Positions 1 to 8,815 of a stretch of DNA of 64,000 nt are shown here, piece by piece. The DNA comes from CAVYYW01 sp963772845 (GTDB lineage Bacteria; Bacillota; Bacilli; Bacillales; Sporolactobacillaceae). The number at the start of each line of letters is the position of its first letter. The stretch's first letter is position 1. The translations under genes and the position numbers were made by a program. Below the pieces are notes generated by a model that saw only the letters and a program-made list of their open reading frames with translations, did no database searches and was not told the origin of the DNA. Location of the stretch: NCBI GenBank assembly GCA_963772845.1, contig CAVYYW010000014.1, positions 558,001 to 622,000 on the forward strand, written 5' to 3'.

Positions 1-1
1 G

Positions 2-586
2 GAGGAAAAACAGGTCACAATCGAAGGGGAAACGATACCGCTTCCCGCGCCTTTTATGGTGATTGCTACCCAAAATCCGATTGAATCTCAAGGAACGTTC
101 CCGCTTCCTGAAGCACAAATGGATCGTTTTTTAATGAAAATCGCAACCGGTTATCCTTCTTTTGAGGAAGAGAGACAAATGATGAAGATGCATCGAGAGG
201 AGCGTCCCCTCGATCAACTTGAAGCAGTCATGGATAATCAAGAATTGATCAGTCTGCGAGAGAAGGTCAGAAAAGTACGGATAGATGAAGCGGTGGAAAC
301 ATATTTGCTTGAAATTATTAAAGAAACAAGAGAAGCAGCATTTATTGAGACAGGTGTGAGTCCTCGTGGGAGTCTAGCCTTTATGAGAGCATCCCAGGCG
401 CAGGCTTTAATCAACGGAAGGGATTATGTAACGCCTGAAGATATCAGAGAAATGGCACCTTTTGTTCTTAGCCACCGTATGGTGCTGTCCATGGAGGGTG
501 AGATGAGAGTAACGAAAGATTCTATCATTCAAGATATTCTGGATCAGGTTGCGGTGCCAGTGGAAGCGGGATCACTCAAAATATGA
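2..586 (+). CDS. MoxR-family AAA+ ATPase, C-terminal part (5' end outside window)
   Basis: MoxR ATPases act as chaperone-like AAA+ proteins, usually paired with DUF58/VWA partners. The frame is open from base 2, so the N-terminus with Walker A and B lies upstream of the window. Visible are the sensor-1 stretch ATQNPIE, the line QMDRFLMKI typical of MoxR, and a sensor-2 SPR motif followed by the helical lid with FMRASQAQAL. The stop overlaps the ATG of the DUF58 gene (ATGA), which shows translational coupling. Substrate and exact function are not known for this family in Bacillales. Family assignment is secure. Confidence 0.93.
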   Translation, partial: EEKQVTIEGETIPLPAPFMVIATQNPIESQGTFPLPEAQMDRFLMKIATGYPSFEEERQMMKMHREERPLDQLEAVMDNQELISLREKVRKVRIDEAVETYLLEIIKETREAAFIETGVSPRGSLAFMRASQAQALINGRDYVTPEDIREMAPFVLSHRMVLSMEGEMRVTKDSIIQDILDQVAVPVEAGSLKI

Positions 587-1791
587 GGTGGCAAATCTCA
601 AAAAATCAGCCGCTTCTGCTTTCTTATATGACTGTTGCAGGGGTTATCGTAATGGTGGTTTCGCTTCTTCTGCAAGGGCCCGTTCTTTTTTTCGCTGGAA
701 CCTCTTTTGTAATCTTAGGTACTGCGCCCTTTCTGTATCTGAATTACCTTTCTAAACGCATCATCTATCAGAATGCATTATTGAGAAAAAGAGTGATGGT
801 GAGGGAAGCAGGTGGGCTTGGGTTTTCGCTTCATAATGACTCTTTCTTACCGCTGGTTTACGGGGAATCGAGAATAGAGTTTGATGATCACCTGGAAATT
901 CCCGAGTTTTCTGAGGGAAAGCGGACAGTCTTTATCGCCCCGTTTAATATTTCCCGCCGGGGAGGTGTAACATTAAAGGTGCCGTTTATCGCTAAAAAGA
1001 GAGGGTGGGTAAGAGCAAAATCTCTTAAGGTTGTCATTCAGGATCCGCTAAGACTTTGCTCCTTTACACTGACCTACCCCGGCCTTCTCCACACAGAAGT
1101 CATTATATATCCTGAACTGTATCCGCTGCCGCTGCTTAAGGATATGGTGATGTTTAGAGAAGGAGCTTCGCCTCAGCAGACTTCCCTCTTTGCCGATCGT
1201 ACGCTTGTCACTGGAACGAGAGAGTACGAAATGACCGACCCGCTGAAATATGTGCACTGGAAGGCGAGTGCCAGGATTGGGCAGATGCAGACGAAGGTCT
1301 TTGAAAAGGTGTCTGGTATATACTGGACGCTTATTCTGATTCTGGACAGCGGGCAGTCAAATTTTATTTCAACAGAACGGCTAGAAAAAATGCTTTCTAT
1401 GGCGACCTATATGACGCAGTTCGCGGAAAAGCACCAGATTGCCTTTGACCTTTATATTAATATTAAATCGAAGGGGTCTTCCGGCGGTACATATCTAGGA
1501 ATGGAACAAGGACTAAAGCACTTAATGAAGGCATGGGAAATGCTTGCGGTTATTGAGCTTAGCTACATTCGCATCCATCCTGACAATGCCTGGGGTTTTA
1601 TCGACAGGCAAATGTTCAGCCCTAGAATAATTTTTATCTGCTTAGCGGACAGTCAATCGGGCTATAGACCTTATTTAAAGACGTGGGCGAAACGTGGTCA
1701 TCAGCTTTACCAGGTCAAAGATAACGGGGCAATTCTTGGCTTGAGCTCTCTTTCATCGAAAGATAAAGGAAAGGGTGAGGCGCTTGCGTAG
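583..1791 (+). CDS. DUF58 domain-containing membrane-anchored protein
   Basis: This 402-residue protein is the usual partner of MoxR ATPases and resembles the YeaD type. Two hydrophobic segments lie near residues 9-28 and 30-50, followed by a soluble beta-rich region. The DUF58 signature GTREYE...DPLKYVHWKASAR lies near residues 209-228. The region after it resembles a von Willebrand A-like fold. It starts on the ATG that overlaps the moxR stop and ends inside the start of the next gene, so the three genes form one operon. The biochemical role is unknown; a link to envelope or peptidoglycan processes is only inferred from family context. Confidence 0.92.
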   Translation: MRWQISKNQPLLLSYMTVAGVIVMVVSLLLQGPVLFFAGTSFVILGTAPFLYLNYLSKRIIYQNALLRKRVMVREAGGLGFSLHNDSFLPLVYGESRIEFDDHLEIPEFSEGKRTVFIAPFNISRRGGVTLKVPFIAKKRGWVRAKSLKVVIQDPLRLCSFTLTYPGLLHTEVIIYPELYPLPLLKDMVMFREGASPQQTSLFADRTLVTGTREYEMTDPLKYVHWKASARIGQMQTKVFEKVSGIYWTLILILDSGQSNFISTERLEKMLSMATYMTQFAEKHQIAFDLYINIKSKGSSGGTYLGMEQGLKHLMKAWEMLAVIELSYIRIHPDNAWGFIDRQMFSPRIIFICLADSQSGYRPYLKTWAKRGHQLYQVKDNGAILGLSSLSSKDKGKGEALA

Positions 1792-3034
1792 ATATCAGCA
1801 CCTGCAAGACGTCCTGTGGATCGCTTATGGGACTGTCATGCTGCTTGCCCTTGAAATTCTTATCAGCAGCAGCCATTGGCATGCAGCTGTCCCGCTGCTT
1901 CTTTTAACAGTGGTTTTTATGGGTTTGTTCTTAGGACTTAAACGGACACTCAAGCATTTTTCTTTTGTGTGGATTTTTGCTATTTACCTGGTACTTGCTG
2001 TCCTCTTTTTCTTTATTTTCCATCTTTCTATTTTTGTATTGGCAATTGCAGGTCTTGCGTTTTATTTCATACTGAGCTGGTGGGATGAGGATAAGGGACC
2101 CGAGTTAATGTGGGAAACCTTTTTCGGCTTTTTATTATTTTGCGTCGGAGCTATTGTCTTGCAGTTGAGTTATTTGCCAGCAGTTCCTCTCCCTTATGCG
2201 TATTTAATTTTTGCGGCAGTTGAATTTATATTAATGAACGGTATATTGGCTCTACAAAGTCAAGAGCGTGGTCAAGCCCAAGTCAAACCGACTTCTCTTT
2301 TTATAGGGATTTTCTTTGGAGGGATTATGGTAGCGGGTGGGATTCTATGGCTCCTCAGACCCATTATCCAGTGGATCTTATTGAAAATCGTTGATGGCTT
2401 AGCCTATGCTGTTTTTTATACGGTTTCCAAGGTCATGTCCTGGGTTCTCCCTTCTCACCCGAGTATGAGCAAGCAGAAGCGACTTCAATCTGTTTTTCAC
2501 TTTAGTAAACAAAAAAATGCAAAGGACATCATTCATAAGTCTTATGAGACGCCTTCATATTTTCTATGGTTCGGCCTCATTTTGGGAGCAGTTATAATCG
2601 TGTGGCTTGCCGTTTTTTTCTGGAAGCGGAGGGTCAAGCAACATGAAACGATCATCCCTGGGAGTCAGGCATTTACAAGTCAAAAGCATTCTAATCTTTA
2701 TAGCCAACGCCGCAGAAATTTTCTGCAAGCGCCATCTCATCCGGTGAGAAAGGAAATTTTTCAGCTGCAAAAATGGGCTAATAAGCATAAATCAGGCAGG
2801 AAATTTAATGAAACGCTCAGAGACTGGCTCGGTTCGAAGCAGCTTTCATTCAAAGCCATTCAAGTGATTCATTCAAGCTATGAAAAAGTACGATATGGCA
2901 GGCAGGATTTAAGTCCTGAAGAATTTTCTATGTTTCACGAGGCTGTTTCTGAAGTGAAAAAAGAATTGAAACAACAATCCAAAAAGGTGAAGTCAGTTAA
3001 AAGAGGTAAGGGGGATAATAAATCATCCGATTAA
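1775..3034 (+). CDS. Polytopic membrane protein, third gene of the MoxR-DUF58 operon (transglutaminase-less TgpA/YebA-like)
   Basis: The 419-residue product starts at a GTG preceded by AAAGGAAAGG and overlaps the DUF58 gene by 17 bases. About seven hydrophobic segments fill residues 14-197, another lies near 263-287, and a basic cytosolic tail follows (residues about 290-419) that ends in a lysine-rich stretch. In most Bacillales the third gene of this operon encodes a roughly 700-residue protein with N-terminal helices, an extracellular transglutaminase core and a DUF4129-like tail. Here the transglutaminase core is absent; only 40-60 residues separate the last two membrane spans. The tail resembles DUF4129. 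Function unknown. Confidence 0.8.
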   Translation: MRRLRRYQHLQDVLWIAYGTVMLLALEILISSSHWHAAVPLLLLTVVFMGLFLGLKRTLKHFSFVWIFAIYLVLAVLFFFIFHLSIFVLAIAGLAFYFILSWWDEDKGPELMWETFFGFLLFCVGAIVLQLSYLPAVPLPYAYLIFAAVEFILMNGILALQSQERGQAQVKPTSLFIGIFFGGIMVAGGILWLLRPIIQWILLKIVDGLAYAVFYTVSKVMSWVLPSHPSMSKQKRLQSVFHFSKQKNAKDIIHKSYETPSYFLWFGLILGAVIIVWLAVFFWKRRVKQHETIIPGSQAFTSQKHSNLYSQRRRNFLQAPSHPVRKEIFQLQKWANKHKSGRKFNETLRDWLGSKQLSFKAIQVIHSSYEKVRYGRQDLSPEEFSMFHEAVSEVKKELKQQSKKVKSVKRGKGDNKSSD

Positions 3035-3091
3035 TCCGGTAATAAGAATTGATCAATCAAAAACCAGCAGTTGCTCATTAGAACAGAAAAG

Positions 3092-3143
3092 AAAAAGCGT
3101 GCCGGCAAGTCTCTCTTTTGAGAACATGCCGACACGTTTTTTT
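3092..3143. terminator. Bidirectional rho-independent terminator
   Basis: A 10-bp stem (CGTGCCGGCA with TGCCGACACG, one G-T pair) is flanked by an A-run on the left and a T-run on the right. It lies between the end of the moxR operon and the convergent namA gene and can serve both. Confidence 0.85.
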
Positions 3144-3192
3144 AAATTTTTCTATGGAACACGAATTGGACGCCGTTTTTCGAGAATTTTAT

Positions 3193-4224
3193 TTAAAATA
3201 CCCAGCCTCGGTCGTACTGGCGGGGCGGATCAATTTCTGTCCCCAACTCGACGGCGGCTGTTCTTGGCCAATAGGGATCTCTTAAGAGCTCTCTGGCTAG
3301 CAGAATGAGGTCTGCCCGTTCGTTCTGCAGAATTTCTTCTGCTTGGACAGCATTAATGATTAAGCCGACCGCACCCGTTGCAAGCTCTGCCTCATTTCTG
3401 ATCTGATCCGCATAAGGGACCTGGTAGCCAGGAAAAACATTCATTTTAGCCGGTACCACTGCGCCTGAGCTGACATCAATTAGATCGACACCTTGCTCCT
3501 TCATTTTTCTGCTATAGTGCACATACGTTTCTGGTGTGTTACCACCTTCCGTATAATCGTTCGCAGATATTCTCACGAAGAGTGGACCTTGCCATGTTTC
3601 TTTGACGGCTTCGATGACTTCTGAAAGAAAACGGTACCGGTTTTCCGGTGAACCGCCATACTCATCCGTCCTGTGATTGGAGAGCGGCGATAGAAACTGG
3701 TTAATGAGATAGCCGTGGGCGCCATGCAGCTCAATCATGTCAAAGCCGGCTTCTTTTGCCCGGCCGGCGGCATCTTTAAATGCCTGCACGGTTTCTTTGA
3801 TCTGCTCAATTGTCATTTCTTTTGGCTGTTTATACTTATCATTAAAGGCAAGCGGTGAAGGAGAAATGATGTCTTCCTTAAGCTCTGCTTTACGTCCGGC
3901 ATGCCCTAATTGAATGCCTATTTTACTGTCGTGCTGATGATTAAGATCAACGAGTTTCTTTAGCCCTTCAATATGTTCATCGCTCCAGATGCCTAAGTCT
4001 TGGGGGGAAATTCGTCCCTGCTTAGTTACGGCTGAAGATTCTAAAATCACGAGACCTACCTGACCGACTGCGCGGCTCGTATAGTGGGTAATATGCCAGT
4101 CATTGACGAGACCGTCTTCATTCATGCACGAATACATGCACATCGGCGACATGACAATGCGGTTTTTTAGAGTGAGATCTTTGATGGTATACGGTGAAAA
4201 TAATTTTTTTGACAAGTGTTTCAC
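3193..4224 (-). CDS. namA: NADPH dehydrogenase, old yellow enzyme family (NamA/YqjM)
   Basis: This FMN-dependent ene reductase reduces activated C=C bonds of enals, enones and nitro compounds with NADPH. The 343-residue protein shows the YqjM-type signature SPMCMYS with the active-site Cys and Tyr near residues 28-30, the substrate-binding pair in QLGHAGRK, the barrel motif HGAHGYLINQFLSP, SNHRTDEYGG, and a C-terminal arginine-containing RGW tail that in YqjM reaches into the neighbouring subunit. The listed start is GTG; a TTG three codons downstream lies at a better distance from the AAGGG Shine-Dalgarno and may be the true start. It is transcribed away from the alpha/beta hydrolase and diesterase genes in the yqj-like block. 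Confidence 0.93.
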   Translation of the reverse strand: MKHLSKKLFSPYTIKDLTLKNRIVMSPMCMYSCMNEDGLVNDWHITHYTSRAVGQVGLVILESSAVTKQGRISPQDLGIWSDEHIEGLKKLVDLNHQHDSKIGIQLGHAGRKAELKEDIISPSPLAFNDKYKQPKEMTIEQIKETVQAFKDAAGRAKEAGFDMIELHGAHGYLINQFLSPLSNHRTDEYGGSPENRYRFLSEVIEAVKETWQGPLFVRISANDYTEGGNTPETYVHYSRKMKEQGVDLIDVSSGAVVPAKMNVFPGYQVPYADQIRNEAELATGAVGLIINAVQAEEILQNERADLILLARELLRDPYWPRTAAVELGTEIDPPRQYDRGWVF

Positions 4225-4300
4225 ATCCCTTATTAAGAATCAAAACCACCTTTATTTTCCCACGAGCGAAATTCTTTAGCAAAATTATTGCCTAACGAAG

Positions 4301-4333
4301 AAAAAAGCGACGCCCCATGTATGGGCAATCGCC
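4301..4333 (-). terminator. Rho-independent terminator of the minus-strand hydrolase gene
   Basis: Read on the minus strand, GCGA/TCGC and GCCCAT/ATGGGC pairs form a stem followed by six T residues. It lies just after the stop of the alpha/beta hydrolase. Confidence 0.8.
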
Positions 4334-4341
4334 AAAGATAT

Positions 4342-5316
4342 TCATGGAGTGAAGCCTTTTTCTTGGAAAAATTGCATCAACATTTTTTCATAGGCTTTTG
4401 GAAAAAGAACATAAGATTCTGTGTGGCCTGCTTTTGGAAACGTCTTATAGGTAATGTCTTTCGATTGACTGTAACGGTCGTAAATTTTCTTAGAGTTTGC
4501 GGCTGGAATCGCTTGGTCTGCTGTGGAATGCACAAGAAGAATAGGGCCATTAAAATCTTTTACCGCTTTAAGCGGCGCAACTTTATAGGTGTCCAGACCT
4601 GACAGTACAGGAATCCAAAAATTCAGAATGACTGGTGTGAATGGGTACTGCGGGAGATGTGACCAATGTGGAAGATTGGTTTTCAGATATGTTCTCAGAT
4701 TGGAAAAAGATGAGTCTGCCACAGCAAGCTTAACAGCAGGGGATTGTGATGCCGCTAAAAGGGTTGTGGCTGCACCCTGTGACCAGCCGACAAGACCCAC
4801 CTGAGCCTGGGGGTCCTCGCTGACAACGTGATCAACTGCGCCGTCCAGATCCAGCTGTTCATAATAACCGACAGTGGTTTGATGCCCTCCGGAAGCCCCG
4901 CTATTTCGATAATCGAATGCCACCACATTATACCCGTTCTTCACAAGCATTTTCATAAACGCCAGACCGTCTTTTCCCTTGTCAACGGTTGGCCAGATTA
5001 ATCGGTTTCCCGTATATCCGTGTGAAAGGATGACCCATTTATGCGTGGGCTTGGTAGGCTTCATGATCCATCCCTTCAGCTTAACATGGTCAGTGCGGCT
5101 TTCGAATGTAACGGGTTCATAGGCTAGATTGACGGTTTGCGGCGTCAATGTAACAGCCTTTCTTTCCGGATGAATTAGAGAATCCGTAACGTACCAGCTG
5201 ATTCCCATGATTAGCACAATGAGGAAAACAATGAGGGCAAGTAAGGTAATCCATGGCCATCTCCGTCTTTTCGGACGGCTGGAGGGTTGGACCGGTTGAT
5301 GGACGACTTCAGCCAT
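4342..5316 (-). CDS. Membrane-anchored alpha/beta hydrolase (YqjL/YqkD-like, S9-type fold)
   Basis: The 324-residue protein has a proline-rich start, a basic RPKRRR stretch and one membrane span at about residues 21-42, so the catalytic domain probably faces outward. The oxyanion HG is at 99-100, the nucleophile elbow GWSQG has Ser179, and acid Asp267 (STADQ) and base His298 (AGH) complete the triad. The closest familiar relatives are the YqkD/YqjL-type esterase or peptidase-like proteins of Bacillus; the natural substrate is unknown. It shares its strand with the phosphodiesterase gene 20 bases upstream, so the two are probably cotranscribed. Confidence 0.85.
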   Translation of the reverse strand: MAEVVHQPVQPSSRPKRRRWPWITLLALIVFLIVLIMGISWYVTDSLIHPERKAVTLTPQTVNLAYEPVTFESRTDHVKLKGWIMKPTKPTHKWVILSHGYTGNRLIWPTVDKGKDGLAFMKMLVKNGYNVVAFDYRNSGASGGHQTTVGYYEQLDLDGAVDHVVSEDPQAQVGLVGWSQGAATTLLAASQSPAVKLAVADSSFSNLRTYLKTNLPHWSHLPQYPFTPVILNFWIPVLSGLDTYKVAPLKAVKDFNGPILLVHSTADQAIPAANSKKIYDRYSQSKDITYKTFPKAGHTESYVLFPKAYEKMLMQFFQEKGFTP

Positions 5317-5336
5317 ATAATTGGCCTCCTTTTATT

Positions 5337-6062
5337 TCATCTTTTTAGACATTTCAGACCTAACACGGGGTCGTCTGTCATAATGCCATCGATGCCCCAT
5401 TGGCTGAGTTTTTTAATAGCAGCTGGCTGATTGACTGTGTAAGCGCGTACGCTGAGATCCCTTTCGTGCATATCACTTATTAAATCCGCTGTTACGCCCC
5501 TGTAATTGGGGTGGATACCCTTTGCCCCAAGGGCTTTTGCATATTTCCACGGCTCTGGTATCGGCCGCTTATAAAGAGGAGCTGTTTCAGCATTGTTATT
5601 TAACTGTTTGACCTTGAGCAATGAATCATGCTCAAAAGAAGAGTAAATGGTACGGTCATCCATTTTATAGGACTTGATCATTTTTAAAACGGTCTCCTCC
5701 ATCCCGGGGTAAGGAAAACGTTGGTTTTTTAATTCAATATTCAGGATGAGATTGGTTGCCTGCATTAACTGCAAGACTTCAGCAAGGGTGGGGATGTATG
5801 TGTGGCGATGCATGATACCGTTCTTGTATAGTATTTTCATAGTTTGCAATTCCTCGGCGCTATGATCTTTTACAAACCCTCTGCCTGTCGTGGTTCTAGG
5901 GAGCGTTTCATCATGAATAACAACGGGTACACCGTCTTTAGACAGCTGAACATCCAATTCAATCCCGTCGGCACGTGCGGCGATCGCTGCTTTAAAGGCA
6001 GGAAGCGTATTTTCGGGATACTTGGCACTGTAGCCTCGATGAGCAAAAATTAAGGTTGGCAC
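5337..6062 (-). CDS. Glycerophosphodiester phosphodiesterase
   Basis: This enzyme hydrolyses glycerophosphodiesters (deacylated phospholipids) to glycerol-3-phosphate and an alcohol. The 241-residue TIM-barrel protein has the GDPD signature: catalytic His8-Arg9 (AHRG), Glu17-Asn18 (ENTL), the metal pair Glu35 and Asp37 (GIELDVQ) and second catalytic His50 (VVIHDE). No signal peptide is visible, so it is likely cytoplasmic (UgpQ-like rather than secreted GlpQ). I chose the GTG at 6062 because GGAGTG sits seven bases before it; an in-frame ATG five codons upstream lacks a ribosome binding site. It probably forms an operon with the downstream hydrolase gene. Confidence 0.88.
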   Translation of the reverse strand: MPTLIFAHRGYSAKYPENTLPAFKAAIAARADGIELDVQLSKDGVPVVIHDETLPRTTTGRGFVKDHSAEELQTMKILYKNGIMHRHTYIPTLAEVLQLMQATNLILNIELKNQRFPYPGMEETVLKMIKSYKMDDRTIYSSFEHDSLLKVKQLNNNAETAPLYKRPIPEPWKYAKALGAKGIHPNYRGVTADLISDMHERDLSVRAYTVNQPAAIKKLSQWGIDGIMTDDPVLGLKCLKR

Positions 6063-6180
6063 GTATGAACACTCCAATCGTTAGCTTTATCATATATCTG
6101 AAATTATGAATATTAAAGGGTTTCGATGAAAAAATATCGAAATCATATAAATATATGCAACGAGAGGAGAGTGATTCATA

Positions 6181-7794
6181 ATGGGTGCCTGGGAAACAAG
6201 AGAGCAGTTAGCCGAATTACTGATGAAATTGATTGAGATTCCAAGTGTGACGGGAACCTTGCCTGAGATAGCAATGAGTGAGTACATACAGATGCGTCTG
6301 TCAGAGCTTCCTTATTTCGCAGAAAATCCTGGCCAGCTTGTGCTTCATCCGACAGAGGATGGGCGTAAATTAGTCAGTGCTCTGGTGAAGAACGGGAAGT
6401 CCAATAAAACGGTCATTTTAATCAGTCACTTTGATGTCGTCAATACGGAAGATTATGGAGAATGGAAAAATGTTGCCTTCAGACCTCAGGAGCTTACGAT
6501 GAATTTTAATAGGGATGATGACTATGTACCTGAGGCAGTGAAAAAAGATATTAAAACTGGAGATTGGCTGTTTGGCAGAGGCAGCATGGACATGAAGGCG
6601 GGGCTCGCCTGTGAAATGGCCATGATTGAAAAAGCTTCAGAAGAAGGTTTTGATGGGAACCTGCTGTTGATTTCTGTACCGGATGAAGAGGCAAATTCGC
6701 TTGGGATGAGGACGGCAGCCCAGGTCCTTGTGGATTTGCGAGATCAATACGGCTTGGAATACGTGACCATGTTGAATGCAGAACCATCTTTTGCAAGTTA
6801 TCCTGGGGATGATCACAAGTATGTCTATACCGGGTCTGTCGGAAAAATCCTTCCGGGTTTCTTTTGCTACGGGCAGGAAACGCATGTTGGAGAGCCTTTT
6901 TCAGGTCTTAATGCTAATTACATGGTAGCCGAGATCAACAGAAGGCTGGAGCTAAATACCGATTTTTGTGAAAAAGTTGGTAACGATGTAACACCGCCTC
7001 CAACCAATTTAATGCAAAAGGATCTGAAGGACGATTACTCTGTCCAAATTCCTCATGCCGCTGTGACCCTGTTTAATTTAATGATGCTGAAAAAACCATT
7101 GAAAGATATTAATGAGCAGCTTCGAAAACTGGCGGAAGATGCTGCCGAAGCAATCGGGAGTCGGTACAATGAGCGGTCGCAGCAATTTTCGGAGCTGCAA
7201 GCGTACGAGCCGCACAGCATTTCCGTAAAGGTTCTCACGATGGAAGAGCTGGTGGAAGAAGCGGAGCGGCTTCACGGCCCGGAGGAGGTTGAACGCCGTA
7301 AGGCTTACATTCTCGCTAACTATCAGGAGCTTGGCGACCGTGATTTAACGACCCGTATTGTTTTTGATCTTGCCAGTCTCTGCAAACATCTGGCACCAAT
7401 GATCGTTCTGTTTTACAGCCCGCCATTTTATCCAGCTGTTTCTTCGGCAGAAAATGAGCAGGTGATGAATGTGAAAGAACAAGTCATAGATTTTGCGGCC
7501 GAACAGGGCATTGAGCTTGCCTACCAGAACTATTTTTTCGGGCTGTCTGACCTGAGCTATGCAGGACTGCCGCAAAGCATGGATTCTTTAAAAGCGCTGT
7601 TCGGTAATATGCCGCTGTACGAAAGAGGGTATTCATTACCGATCGAGGCACTTAAAGCCTTAAATATTCCGGTGATGAACCTTGGACCTTATGGAAAAGA
7701 TGCGCATAAATGGACTGAAAGGCTGAACCTGGATTATTCATTTGGTCCCTATGTTGAATTGCTCGAGTTTACAATCAAGGCTTTATTGAAATGA
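6181..7794 (+). CDS. M20-family metallopeptidase, RocB/YqjN-like
   Basis: The 537-residue protein belongs to the RocB branch of M20 dizinc peptidases, named for arginine/amino-acid utilisation; the precise reaction is not established. Metal ligands are visible: His83 with Asp85 (ISHFDVV), Asp137 (GRGSMDMKAG) and the Glu169-Glu170 pair (VPDEEAN). The long C-terminal part matches the extended RocB type. It starts at ATG after AGAGGAGAG. In B. subtilis the equivalent yqjN lies in the same neighbourhood as yqjM, yqjP and yqjQ, and here it directly precedes the yqjP- and yqjQ-like genes with short spacing, so the three form one operon. Confidence 0.87.
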   Translation: MGAWETREQLAELLMKLIEIPSVTGTLPEIAMSEYIQMRLSELPYFAENPGQLVLHPTEDGRKLVSALVKNGKSNKTVILISHFDVVNTEDYGEWKNVAFRPQELTMNFNRDDDYVPEAVKKDIKTGDWLFGRGSMDMKAGLACEMAMIEKASEEGFDGNLLLISVPDEEANSLGMRTAAQVLVDLRDQYGLEYVTMLNAEPSFASYPGDDHKYVYTGSVGKILPGFFCYGQETHVGEPFSGLNANYMVAEINRRLELNTDFCEKVGNDVTPPPTNLMQKDLKDDYSVQIPHAAVTLFNLMMLKKPLKDINEQLRKLAEDAAEAIGSRYNERSQQFSELQAYEPHSISVKVLTMEELVEEAERLHGPEEVERRKAYILANYQELGDRDLTTRIVFDLASLCKHLAPMIVLFYSPPFYPAVSSAENEQVMNVKEQVIDFAAEQGIELAYQNYFFGLSDLSYAGLPQSMDSLKALFGNMPLYERGYSLPIEALKALNIPVMNLGPYGKDAHKWTERLNLDYSFGPYVELLEFTIKALLK

Positions 7795-7804
7795 GGATGG
7801 TAAA

Positions 7805-8815
7805 ATGACGTCAGCTATTGAAACAGCGGAAGGTGTGTATCAAATAACCCTTCCGACGCCTTTTGCGATTGGACCTGTAAATGTATATGTAATTCTTAAT
7901 AACGAAACTGTCACGCTGGTTGATGCTGGAGCTAAAACAGAAGAAGCCTGGGAGACGCTTGTCGAAGCTCTCACATCGATTTCTCTCACGCCTTCTTCTA
8001 TTGACCAGATTTTTTTGACCCACCATCATCCGGATCACATTGGTCTTATTAATCACTTTACCCATCAGCCATTAATAATTGGCCATCCGCGCTGTGAGCC
8101 CTGGTTAAGCAGAGATTCCCAGTTCATGGATCGCTACAATAGATATTTCAGTGAGCTTGCGGAAAAAATGGGTGTTCCAGCAGGTGTTCGTAAACGAATG
8201 ACGACGATAGAGGAACATTTAATGTATGCTGCTGAAGAGCACGTTGATCAATTCGTTGAAGAAGGGGCGGCAATCAAAGGGCTTGAAGGGTGGGAAGTTC
8301 TTTATACACCTGGACACGCCTTCAGCCATCTTTCCCTTTATAGACCGAAAGACCGCTTGCTGATTGCCGGGGATATGCTGTTGGAACGGATCTCTTCCAA
8401 TGCGATTCTGGAGCCCCCTTACAATGTTAGCGAAAAAGCGCCGCGAACGCTTCTAGACTATAGACAGACAATGAGGAAATGTCTGGATATCGATATTGAT
8501 AAAGTTTTGCCTGGTCATGGAGCGCCTTTTTTTAATGCTCACCGGCTGCTGAAAGAAAGACTTGCCAAGCAGGAGGAGCGCCGAGAGAAGGTTCTTCATA
8601 CGTTGGGAGATGAACAGAAGACGGCATTTATGATTGGAAAAGAAATGTTTCCCAAAGTCTACTTGAATCAGCTGGACCTTGTCTTATCCGAAGTCCAGGG
8701 GTATTTGGATTGGCTGGTGCTGCGCGGAGATCTGTTCTATTATGAAAAGGAAGGTGAACACCTCTATCGGAGGCTGAAGAAAACGGAGGAGGAAGAATGG
8801 CCAATCAACGTTTAA
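7805..8815 (+). CDS. Metallo-beta-lactamase-fold hydrolase (YqjP-like)
   Basis: The 336-residue protein carries the dinuclear metal motif THHHPDHIG at residues 72-80, a further His in YTPGHAFSHLS and the AGDML aspartate, followed by GHGAP. The C-terminal third resembles the winged-helix extension of LACTB2/YqjP proteins. Family members hydrolyse thioesters or phosphoesters; the substrate here is unknown. It lies ten bases after the M20 peptidase and overlaps the SDR gene by 19 bases, which points to coupled translation. No metal ligand is missing. Confidence 0.88.
   Translation: MTSAIETAEGVYQITLPTPFAIGPVNVYVILNNETVTLVDAGAKTEEAWETLVEALTSISLTPSSIDQIFLTHHHPDHIGLINHFTHQPLIIGHPRCEPWLSRDSQFMDRYNRYFSELAEKMGVPAGVRKRMTTIEEHLMYAAEEHVDQFVEEGAAIKGLEGWEVLYTPGHAFSHLSLYRPKDRLLIAGDMLLERISSNAILEPPYNVSEKAPRTLLDYRQTMRKCLDIDIDKVLPGHGAPFFNAHRLLKERLAKQEERREKVLHTLGDEQKTAFMIGKEMFPKVYLNQLDLVLSEVQGYLDWLVLRGDLFYYEKEGEHLYRRLKKTEEEEWPINV

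Noticed and set aside
549..755. Small open frame overlapping the start of the DUF58 gene
   Set aside because: Lies in another frame within a clear DUF58 gene coupled to moxR; no ribosome binding site or family match.
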